A program made the position numbers and the translations under genes. Positions 34,249 to 42,999 of a stretch of 64,000 nt of DNA are shown in pieces. This stretch comes from Icerya purchasi (taxonomy: Eukaryota > Arthropoda > Insecta > Hemiptera > Monophlebidae). Each line of letters begins with the position of its first letter. Position 1 is the first letter of the stretch. The DNA lies in contig CM077116.1 of assembly GCA_039619475.1 (NCBI GenBank), forward strand, positions 370,602,294 to 370,666,293, given 5' to 3'. The notes below the pieces were generated by a model. The model made no database searches. It was not told the origin of the DNA and was given only the letters and a program-made list of their open reading frames with translations.

Positions 34249-34298
<50 letters not shown>
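34249..34298. repeat. (ATT)n microsatellite, right flank of the R4/Dong-like fragment
   Basis: Sixteen or so ATT units adjacent to the truncated 5' side of the retroelement fragment. Confidence 0.9.
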
Positions 34299-34390
34299 CT
34301 GGCTGTATTAAAAATTAGCTTTCTGTCCAATTTATGCTTCGGCGATAAATAACATTGAGATTACATTTGAAGCGTTATGTTACATTACTG

Positions 34391-35735
34391 TAAGGTTGGT
34401 CCACAAATTTTGGTCACGCCCCTCGCATCGCGCGGAAAAAAAAGTCAGCATAAGTTAAATTACTTATATAGCGTGGAATGTTTTACATCAATTCTAAAAA
34501 TTTCAGCTTGAAAATGGACGCCCGTGCGAGCCATCCGTGCGAAGTCTTATCGAATTTCGCCTACGGGATTTCATGTTTAAACAAAAATGCAATTTCGTTA
34601 CGAAACGTTTTAATGTACATTTCACTTGATGTTTACATTTTTACCTTTCTCAAAACAGCGCCATCCGTTGCATTTCATACGTTTGTTTTCTACCCATTTA
34701 ACCCCGTTGCTGTTTTCTCAAAGTCAGCCTCGCAAACACGTTTAAAGAAGTTCTCACAAGCGCCACGGCTGCTTACACCATGTAAGGCCTATTTGAGCAT
34801 TGGAAAGAGCCAAGACCTACGGAAGATGTGTCAACAGCTCAGTATTATGCTTTCGTAATACCTTCGGTTGTAAGTTTCGAAGTATGCGACTTTGTCGTGG
34901 TGCCCATTCTCATTAAAATACACCAGCATCAAAAATTTTACGCAAAAGTCACTTCGTTAACAACAACAGAGGTGTACACTCGCAGAAAACGTTTAACCCT
35001 GGAATGGAACATAATGGGCGCCTAATGGAAAATCTCTATATTTCTTTAATTTTTCTCACTTCAACTTTTCTCTGTTCTATTTCCTTGTCGCCCTTTCATG
35101 TTGAATCATTGTGTGATTGTTTTTACACACGTAATAATGATCGTTCATTTTTTACAATTAGTCAGAAAACACTGATAGGGAGTAAATTTTCACTTTATCC
35201 TACCTACTTTAATGGAAAGGCGATAAATTTTACGATTAGGGTTTTAGTTTCTTACCTGTAACTTGCGAACAACGAACCACGTAGAGCTAGGTGAGGTAGC
35301 AGACTGAAGGAGCATCCGGAGGGAGGCATAGGTGCAGCGCCATGCTTTCTCTCCACCCTGCGCTCGCCCACACATAATTTAGAAGACACGAGAAGTAAAA
35401 TTTACTTAAGGTTTCCATTCCAGGGTTAAACGCTATACTGTGGGTTCTTTTCTTTACCGCCCGTCAACTTAGAGTGTCTATTATTCAACCATTCATTCGT
35501 AACGGTGTTATCTTGTGCGAGTCACCGCGAATATTCTGCTCCACTCTGAATTCCGGTAGATGGATTTCGATACGACTTTGCACGGACAGTCCCCGTATAT
35601 GAGAGTATCCATTTGAAGCTATCGAGCTGAAATTTTTAGAATTAATGTAAAACATTCCACGCTCTAAGCGTATGTGATTTAATTTTTGCTGACTTTGGGG
35701 TGTAGCCAAAATTTATGAACCAACGCATATGTAAT
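34391..35735. mobile_element. TIR DNA transposon (mariner-like ends), host of a nested piggyBac MITE
   Basis: Left GGTTGGTCCACAAATTTTGG and right CCAAAATTTATGAACCAAC are inverted, and the similarity continues inward for more than 100 bp (GCGTGGAATGTTTTACATCA against TTAATGTAAAACATTCCACGC, and TCTAAAAATTTCAGCT on both). TA dinucleotides flank both ends approximately. No transposase was recognised inside. Without the nested piggyBac element it would be about 0.9 kb, a non-autonomous size. Confidence 0.65.
34997..35425. mobile_element. piggyBac-type MITE, 429 bp, with TTAA target
   Basis: Ends CCCTGGAATGGAA and TTCCATTCCAGGG are perfect inverted repeats. Each is bordered by TTAA (34993-34996 and 35426-35429), the obligate target of piggyBac transposition. 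No transposase frame. Inserted inside the TIR element at 34391-35735. Confidence 0.85.
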
Positions 35736-36585
35736 AAAAAAAGTCCTTCCTTTTTCTCACGTCGGAGTAGACTTCGCCGAGGCGTTCAACTGTAAATGCA
35801 CCAACCGTTATAAAATCTATTTACGTAGCAATATTCGTTTGTTTTGCTACAAAATATACCCCCATATGGAAATCGGTTCGTCGCTTTCTACAGATTGTTT
35901 CCCGAGTTGTTTGTAGCGATTTATTTCTCACCGTGGCCGGCCCGCTTCGATCCACTCCGACGATAGCACCAACTTCGTTGGAACCAATAATTTTTTAAAG
36001 GCGAGTTTCGTTCGAATTCCTGAACAGGCAACGGAAGAGAAGATAAAATGGTATCATTGCCCTCTGACGAACCACCCGGTTCATCCGGGGGGGGAGGGGC
36101 TGTTTAGAGTAGATTTGCATAATGTTAAACGATGTTTATTTTAATTTTTTTTGTAATATTTTTTAAATGCTTTATTTGCTTGTCAACGAAAGAAGTATGT
36201 AAATTGATGGGTTAATATCTGTAAAAGAGATTGCAGTGGCGAACTTTTGAAAAACGAAGTTTTACTGTTTTGTTACCGAGAACTCGATATTATTCCGAAA
36301 AAAGGCTATCAGAAGAATAGGAAAATATACCACCGAAATATGCTATTAGACATTTAAAACTTACACTGCGGATATAATTACAAAAACAATTTACGCTGTA
36401 GACGACACCATGTTTAAAAAATCAATCTTAAAACCTTAACGTGTGTCGGAAATCTCTTACACTTAGCCCATCATCAGAAACAACTGAACTAACAGAACGG
36501 AAAATATGAACTTCAATAATAGGAAAATTTACCATCTCTTTCTCTTTCTCTTTTTTTTGTGTTCTCTCCTTATTGTCCTCTCTAT
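35736..36585. other. Intronic stretch without recognised content
   Basis: Includes a GC-richer patch with a G-run near 36090. No gene or element end was identified. Confidence 0.4.
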
Positions 36586-36589
36586 CCGA

Positions 36590-36840
36590 ATGAGGAACTT
36601 GTCTGTGATGCTAATCACATTTTCTTCTTCCAGTGTTCTGCTCTTCCCTTTATTTACTCTTCTTAAAGGCTTCCTGCTCCCTACTGTGCTTCTTAAATCC
36701 TGTCCTTTCCTTCACGGTCTGTTGTTATTGGTCGGTCCCCCTTTATTTTTGCTATTTACAATCGAATTAAGTTTTCGAATTAGTTAACTCTTCTTCCTAC
36801 TGTTTCTGGGTGAGGTCCCCCTGGTTGACGAGGCCAAAAA
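36590..36840 (+). mobile_element. Family A non-LTR, 3' end only
   Basis: Matches the last 250 bp of the copy at 41.64-41.92 kb: GATGCTAATCACATTTTCTT against GACACCGATCACGTGTTCTT, then CTTCCTGCTCC, TCCTGTCCTTTCC, and the 3' UTR CTGTTTCTGGGTGAGGTCC..GGTTGACGAGGCCAAAAAA. Strongly 5'-truncated, as is usual for LINE copies. Confidence 0.75.
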
Positions 36841-37487
36841 ATAAATACCTAAAAATTCCAGCACAGGGACGAATAAACAACAAAACTAAAAACGCAAAGG
36901 AAAAGAGAACTAAAACACACTGGAAAGACAGAGCCAACCAAAATCGCGTAAAAATGAAACAATTACACATATTACTCTTAACTAACGAATATTATTATAT
37001 ATAGGTGTCCACGTGTTGGGGGCAATTTTGAAAATATCTTCACGAAGTTTTATTTAATTTAAGCCCGAGCTTTCCGCGTTGTTAGTTTCATTCTCGCGTT
37101 CTTTTTGTTTTTATTTTAATTTTTTAATTTTTGATTTTTTGTTTTTATTATTTCTTTTCGGAAATTTTTAGGTGTTTTTTTTATTTCCTATAAGTTTTAC
37201 CGTTTAAGTTCGTATTTTTTATTCTGTTAGTTCAGTTTGTTTCTTCTGACGATGGTAGGTGTAAACTTTCCGAAACCTTAATGGTTTTAAGATTCATTTT
37301 TTAAACATGCGGTCTCTAGTAGCGCACATTGTTTTCCGAATTACGAAGAATTTGTTGTTTATCCGTATGCTCTTTTGATGTTAGAAAAAAAGTTTGGAAT
37401 GATGCACGGTGTTAATTTGAAGAAAAACAGCTATTATCGAACGAAAAATTGCTTTTATAACTGCGGCAATTTTATACAGCGTTTTGC

Positions 37488-37488
<1 letters not shown>
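36841..37488. other. Intronic stretch without recognised content
   Basis: A- and T-rich. A 64-codon Lys-rich frame near 36810 is downstream of the family A tail and looks like chance. Confidence 0.4.
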
Positions 37489-37539
<51 letters not shown>

Positions 37540-37896
37540 GTCATAGTGACATACTCAGTTTCTGAGTGTCGGCGGACTACCTATTCGTACATTCGAGCTG
37601 TACAGAGACCGAGGCATAGTGTACTAGGCAATCGTAATACGCAAAACGCTCTAGTACAGACGCAACTGTGTAGATGTTGGAGGTTTACCGATGTACAAAT
37701 GCAGTTTCCGGTGTGCGTCTGCCTACTTGTATATCATAGTATGCGTGTTTGCCATTGCCTTCCATACGATTCTATCAGCGGTCGGTTTAATTCTTTATTT
37801 TGCACTTTCTGTTGTGACGCCGCTGCAATTGAACTTAAAACACTTCTGTAACGGAAATCGAGTACTCTAGCAACTAGGCTATACCGCGACGACATC
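37489..37896 (-). mobile_element. tRNA-derived SINE with (GAT)n tail
   Basis: Read on the minus strand it begins GATGTCGTCGCGGTATAGCC (A box TAGCCTAGTTGC), has a B-box-like AAGTTCAATTGC about 50 bases on, a body with AACTGCATTTGTACATCGG, and ends in about 17 GAT units (plus-strand ATC repeat, 37489-37539). Head and body resemble the SINE at 17.2 kb and the head resembles that at 55.4 kb. Open frames through the ATC repeat are meaningless. Confidence 0.7.
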
Positions 37897-38206
37897 TTTC
37901 AATAATACTCAAGATGAAACTGAACAGGTGAGACTACTCGTGTACCGGTTATTGTTTCGAAAAAAAAGCGATGACTAATCCTATCGTAGTGTGACTGCCC
38001 GGCTATATTTCGAAGCATTATTTAATAAAAATTGAATAAGTGAAACTATCAAATATTAATGATAACATCCTACTCGTGCTTTGAAAAAAAACCCTTCATT
38101 TACTTCTAGAAGAAAAAAGTTATATTTCTATACCCCGTGTTAAGCAGTGGAAAAAATCACGTGACACACTATTTCAGGTTAAAAAACAGCAACGCAGTTT
38201 ACTTAC

Positions 38207-38405
38207 TTTTTAATTCGAGCATGTCAGCAGAGCACGGTCCTTTATCCAGTAAACATGAAATATAGGCAGTGACCACTTTTTCGTTAGATATAAGTTCCGC
38301 GATATCTACCTTATCGTACCAATGATTACTGAAGCCCGGAATATTAACCGATACGCAAACGGCTGGAATCGTTAAACCAATTAAAGAAATCAACCGAAAA
38401 TTCAT
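38207..38405 (-). CDS. Chemosensory protein (CSP/OS-D family), exon 1
   Basis: Starts at the only plausible ATG (38405). The first 20 residues are a signal peptide (MNFRLISLIGL, then PAVCVS). The mature part reads YDKVDIAELISNEKVV, then CLLDKGPC and ELK, the N-terminal hallmark of CSPs with C-X6-C. The exon ends A|GTAAGT one base into the codon after Lys66, the conserved intron position of the family. Joined to exon 2 (26089-26267) the second and third cysteines are 18 residues apart, giving C-X6-C-X18-C-X2-C. The product would be secreted and bind small hydrophobic ligands. The gene reads opposite to the Piezo-like exons. Confidence 0.9.
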
Positions 38406-38498
38406 CCTTAATGCTTCTTCGAAATGAGTTCCGATAAAATTCACCGTCTTCCTGTGCCAGACAATTCTACGAGTAGCAATCGGACCAACTTACGACCC

Positions 38499-38515
38499 GC
38501 ATATATATAATATAA
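38499..38515 (-). promoter_or_regulatory. Candidate TATA box of the CSP gene
   Basis: Minus strand ATTATATTATATATATG about 95-110 bases upstream of the CSP start codon, followed by the GC-richer CGGGTCG. This places transcription start near 38475 and a 5' leader of about 70 bases. AT-rich context makes chance matches common. Confidence 0.35.
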
Positions 38516-39257
38516 TATGTGCACGAATGTGAACACTTCATCTGGTTACCATATTATCACATACGCACTCGTTTACGCAATAGCGAACTATTTTTTCGAA
38601 CGCTGTTTGCGCACTTGACGATTTTGTTGCGAAAAAAGTAAAATTTGCGTAATTTTCGAATAATTTGTTGCACAACGCACGCCGATTATTCGTGCACTTT
38701 TAAGGAAACTTTCGTAACCGCGCCATTATTATTAATATTGCAAAATGTTCTTCAAAACGGCGCGAAGCTCTTGCTTTATTTTCGGACTCATTTCCGTCGA
38801 ATAATTTATTCCAATTTCGGCCGGTATCGCGCGATAGTTTTTTACACCGGTCGAGATAGCCGATTTTACGCTAGAATAGCGATTGTTTTTCGAATTTTCA
38901 TACCGCAGAGAAGGTACTGACCGTTTGAAGTCAGCGGAGAAAGTGTGCAGGTTGTTTAAACACCGCAGCCGGGACGAACTTTTTTTGTTGAATATTTTCA
39001 AAGGAGTCTATAGACTCTTCCGATTACTTATAGCTAACATGGGGACGAACTCGATCGAAAAATAAGATGAAAGTGTATACAGATGCCCTGTCGAAAGAAT
39101 ATAACAACAAGAAAAACGGAATTTGACAAACGGATTTAGCAAATAAAGTCTGATTTCCACGATACTGGCTGACATTTAAACCTGTCTGCGATATGAATTA
39201 TTGATAAATTGGTCGTAGTACGGGTGACACGTTACACATACATACAATATACATGTG
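38516..39257. other. Upstream region of the CSP gene
   Basis: No gene or repeat end was recognised. Overlapping frames on both strands at 38645-39065 lack motifs. Upstream control elements could lie here, but none was identified. Confidence 0.4.
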
Positions 39258-41921
39258 TATACGTCTAGAGCTTTTAAATCTCCATCCTCTGAACGTCCTT
39301 CTCTTTCTAATGTATCTGAGGATAGCCTAATATCCTTCATTGATTCTGTCGCTCCTGCCTACGTTCCTTCCTTTGACGAACTGTATTCCAACACCTCTCC
39401 GCAAATCTCGTCCCCTCCTTCTCAATTCCTCACTTCGGCTTTCAATCTTAATGAATTATTAGCTGTTTTATCTAAATCTTCCAGCCCTACTCCAGGCCTT
39501 GATGGTATACCTTATCTTGCTCTTAAAAATCTGTCTGAACTATCCCTTAACTTTCTTCTCAGTCTTTTCAATTCTTTCCTTTCCAGGGGTTCAATCCCCC
39601 CCTCTTGGAATTCTTTCATTATTGTCCCTATTCCTAAGAAAAGTTCTTCCTTACGCCCCATCTCCTTGGCATCCTGCATCAGAAAATTGTTTGAGGGTAT
39701 GCTAAACTGTTCGGCTTTCGGCCTGGTATCGGCCCTCCTGATTGTATCAGTCTTTTTGTGTCTCATTTATATAAGTCCTTTATCCAAAAACATTATACTC
39801 TGGCTTCCTTCATAGATGTTTCCTGTGCTTTCGACAATGTTCATCTCCCAACTTTAAGAGATAAAATGACAGCAATTAACATTCCAGTGAATTTCACTTC
39901 CCTTGTTATTAAGCTCATGTCCAATCGTTCTATCCACCTCTCTCCTCCATTATTTGACACTTCTAGAAAGGTTTTCTGCGGTCTTCCTCAAGGTTCCTCC
40001 CTCAGTCCTACTCTTTTTAACATTTATACTGCTAGTATCGCTTCTCTTCCTTTAAATTCCCACTCTTTATTCTTTGCCGATGATATTTTGCTTTTTTCCT
40101 CTTCCCACGATATTGACGCAGCTAATGATGCTCTCAAATCGTCCCTCAATTTCCTTGAAAGTGCTCTTGCCTCAATTAACCTTTCGATTTCTCCTTCTAA
40201 GTCCTCCTGCGTTGTATTTACCCTTCGCCCTTATAACCCTGCTTCTGTTAATTTATCCTTAAATAGCACAGCTATTGCTCGTGTTAATTGCTTTCGTTAT
40301 CTCGGTATCTTTCTCGATAGTCGTTTGACTTTTTCCGAACATATTAAATATCTTTCCTCCTCCTCTACTAAACGGTTGAACCTGCTGAAGGCCCTGTCTC
40401 CGACTAAATGGGGTGGTGACCCTTTCATTCTTATTCTTCTATATAAATCCATCGTCCGCTCCAAGCTTGATTACTGTTCGTTCATTTATGCCTGCGCTTC
40501 CAAATCCCGTCTCTCTAAACTTGATGTGATCCAAAATTCTTGTCTTAGACTCTGTCTCGGTGCTCTTAAATCCTCTCCTATTCCAGCATTGCTTGCTGAA
40601 TCGAATGTTCCTCCCCTGTCTATTCGCAGATCTTATTTGGGCTATCGCTTCCTTGCTAAACGTCTTTCTCTCCCATCTTCTTCTCTCATTTTTTCCTACC
40701 TTTCAATTTCTCGGAATTGGCGCTTTGTGCCTAGGAAAATTCCTATCCTGTCCCTTATTTCTCTCCGTCTTAGTTCATTTTGGCCGTATACAATTTCCTT
40801 TAATAGTCTGCCTTATTTTTCCTTTAACTTCGGCGATCTCTGCCATCCTCCCAGAGTATTTATTTCGCCTACACTTGCAAAATCTCTCCCTCCAGCTGTA
40901 ATTAAACAGGAATTCCACAGTATTGTCAATTCTCTCTTCCCTTCTCATGTTACCATTTTCACTGATGGTTCTAAGGGGCCTGATGGGGTTGGTGCTTCTT
41001 TTATTCTTCCAGACTATAACTTCTCTGAATCCTTCTGTCTTCCTTCTTTCTGTTCCATATTTACAGCCGAGCTAATGGCTATTTTACGTTCCATTATTTT
41101 TATCTCCTCCAATCGTCTTTCTTCCCAGTTTCTGATCATATCCGACTCCATGAGTGCTCTTCAAGCCATCTCTTCTCCTCTTCCTAATCATTCCTGTGAT
41201 TTTTCTATTCTCCGCATACGTTCTCTCATTTGGACTCTCTCTTCTCTCCATGGAATCCATGTTGACTTGCTGTGGGTTCCTGGTCATTCTGGCATCTCAG
41301 GTAATGAGAAGGCTGATTCTTTGGCTCGGGTTGCTGCTTCTTCTTCTACATTCTTCTTCAAAAAAATCCCATCCTCTAATCTCTTGCCTTTGTGTAAACA
41401 TTTTCAACTCAGATTTTGGTCGAATATGTACCCTTCCTCCTTTTCTAATTGTCGCTCCTTTTATCTGTCAGTTCAGCCTAATCTTCCTTCAAATCCTTGG
41501 TTCCTTCTGTTTCCTTCACTTCCTCGCTCTGTTGTTGTCTCCATTGTGCGTTTGCGCTTAAACCATTCCTTGCTACCTTCCTCACGCTTCCGCCTCTCGT
41601 TGACCTCTTCCCCATGTTGTCCTCTCCATTCAAACGATGCGGTTGTTTGTGACACCGATCACGTGTTCTTTGAGTGCTCTGCTCTTTCGGTGGAGCGTTC
41701 GGCTCTATATTCCCACTTGCTTGGGCTGGGGCTTCCTGCTCCTTTTTGTGCTCGTTATATCCTGTCTTTTCCTTCTACACTTATTATCCCCTCCATTGTT
41801 TCCTTCTTATTAGCGATAGCTGATCGCCTCACTGTATAACTTTCGTTTTCCCTTAATTGTTTCTGGGTGAAGGTCCTCGGTTGACGAGCCCAATTAAAAA
41901 AAAAAAAAAAAAAAAAAAAAA
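39258..41921 (+). mobile_element. Family A non-LTR retrotransposon, best preserved copy, 5'-truncated with poly-A tail
   Basis: Begins inside the pre-RT segment (SISFIDSVAP-type sequence, LISFIDSVAPAYVPSFDE near 39330), so ORF1 and the endonuclease are missing. The fingers (SPTPGLDGIPYLALKNL near 39490) and RPISLASCIRKLFEG near 39660 are in one frame. A deletion and frame change near 39700 lead into the next frame (FGFRPGIGPPDC), which stays open to 41839. The 3' UTR ends TTGACGAGCCCAATT followed by a run of about 25 A (to 41921). No convincing target duplication was seen. Confidence 0.85.
39758..41839 (+). CDS. Family A ORF2 portion: reverse transcriptase and RNase H
   Basis: Open frame of 693 codons, part of a larger original ORF2; the true frame enters from upstream (near 39710), so the ATG here is not the natural start. 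Visible: RT motif A FIDVSCAFD (D20), GLPQGSSLSPTLFN (residues 75-88), the catalytic FADD (D108, D109), LGIFLDSRLTF and the thumb with SKLDYCSFIYACAS; then RNase H near residues 400-520 with TDGSKG, FTAELMAIL, SDSMSAL and HSGISGNEKADSLA, so the Asp, Glu, Asp and His/Asp active-site positions are all kept; then a Cys/His-rich tail (CDTDHVFFEC). An RNase H after the RT suggests the I superclade. The whole element is broken upstream, but this half is intact. Confidence 0.8.
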   Translation: MSHLYKSFIQKHYTLASFIDVSCAFDNVHLPTLRDKMTAINIPVNFTSLVIKLMSNRSIHLSPPLFDTSRKVFCGLPQGSSLSPTLFNIYTASIASLPLNSHSLFFADDILLFSSSHDIDAANDALKSSLNFLESALASINLSISPSKSSCVVFTLRPYNPASVNLSLNSTAIARVNCFRYLGIFLDSRLTFSEHIKYLSSSSTKRLNLLKALSPTKWGGDPFILILLYKSIVRSKLDYCSFIYACASKSRLSKLDVIQNSCLRLCLGALKSSPIPALLAESNVPPLSIRRSYLGYRFLAKRLSLPSSSLIFSYLSISRNWRFVPRKIPILSLISLRLSSFWPYTISFNSLPYFSFNFGDLCHPPRVFISPTLAKSLPPAVIKQEFHSIVNSLFPSHVTIFTDGSKGPDGVGASFILPDYNFSESFCLPSFCSIFTAELMAILRSIIFISSNRLSSQFLIISDSMSALQAISSPLPNHSCDFSILRIRSLIWTLSSLHGIHVDLLWVPGHSGISGNEKADSLARVAASSSTFFFKKIPSSNLLPLCKHFQLRFWSNMYPSSFSNCRSFYLSVQPNLPSNPWFLLFPSLPRSVVVSIVRLRLNHSLLPSSRFRLSLTSSPCCPLHSNDAVVCDTDHVFFECSALSVERSALYSHLLGLGLPAPFCARYILSFPSTLIIPSIVSFLLAIADRLTV

Positions 41922-42999
41922 CGAAAGAAATCTGGTAACCGAAATATGTTGACGTCACGAGAACAAGGGACCTCACCATTAACCCCTTCGGTCCATATCA
42001 GATACAATAGTTATTCTGTTGATACCACGTAGTAGTAGTCCGTATTTAAATACAAACAGGTTAGCAGGAAAAAGAAAAACGGATTCACGTACAGCGATGA
42101 AACAAAAACGAGGTACCTGCTTTCGAGGAGGAGAGGAATAACAGGAATGTTGCGATATGATATAATTTTACCGGTGATATTGAAATACGCGTTAATACGC
42201 AACTTTTTTTTTTCCTTTTTTTTTCTTTTTTTTTTTTTTTGGCCAGGACCAGATTACAACGTCCTTCTGGCCAATAAATCCCCACAATCAACAACAACTA
42301 AACAACATAAAATGAAAATCTAAAAAAAAAAAAAAAATTCATAATAACCAGTAAATGGAGATAAAGAATAGAATAAAATAAAACCAGCCACTTACATGAA
42401 CAAAATAAACTCGTAATGAATAAGCGAAAGAAGATAAAAGAAAAAGACAAAATCAAATAGGACGAAAATAAAATAACAATCTTGTTTCCTTCAATAAACC
42501 TAAAGAGAAAAAAGAAAATCTTATCACTAGAACAAAGAAGATAAAAAAATACACAGTGGAGGATAAATGCCGTAGCACATCAGGACTTGGGAAAACACCA
42601 GTCTCTTGTTGTCAAATTAAATAACAGGGGTGTGGTCAATGTCTAAGAAGAACAAGAAGAAGAAACGTATATTTGCGCTTAATTTTTTTTTTTTTTAAAC
42701 AAATAACAATACATAACTTAAGCGGGTAATCTGTACCGGAAAAACATGATTTCCTTATCAGATAACTTAATATATATATATATATATATCAGAACACGAA
42801 AATGATAAACAAGAAAAAAAGAATCTATAATTTATAGACAGGAAAAGTTTAAAAAAACCTGACACATTAGCTTATTAAATAGTTTAAGTTTTAATGACTC
42901 AGCATAAAATTAGCATAATCTCGCAATTTAGATGAAATTCTAAGAGTTCATGAAAAGAAATTAACAATTTGGTGAGAAACAGAGATATAGGGCTTTAAA
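41922..42999. other. Intergenic A/T-tract region
   Basis: Contains poly-T/C tracts at 42203-42240, poly-A at 42323-42337 and a TA run at 42771-42789. No gene was seen. A retroelement-like 3' end at 42205-42290 is listed separately. Confidence 0.4.
42205..42290 (-). repeat. Poly-A-tailed 3' end of a LINE or SINE (fragment)
   Basis: On the minus strand TTATTGGCCAGAAGG, GTTGTAATCTGGTCC and TGGCCAAAAAAAA, parallel to the 3' end of the SINE at 55.39-55.55 kb (GTGGCCAAATGG, TTTACAACCAGGCCAAATT then A-run). How far it extends inward is not clear. Confidence 0.4.

Larger units (their letters stand above)
26268..38206 (-). other. 12-kb intron of the CSP gene, filled with repeats
   Basis: Bounded by a GT (38206-38205) and an AG (26269-26268) on the minus strand. 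The phase is one base after a Lys codon, the conserved CSP intron position. The contents are listed separately. Its size is large for this family and results mainly from transposon insertions. Confidence 0.8.

Noticed and set aside
37375..37851. 158-codon open frame with a poly-Ile stretch
   Set aside because: The Ile run is the ATC microsatellite tail of a SINE and the rest is SINE body read on the wrong strand.
39240..41935. Target-site duplication for the 39.3-kb family A copy
   Set aside because: No convincing repeat of the bases after the A tail (CGAAAGAAATC) was found at the 5' junction.
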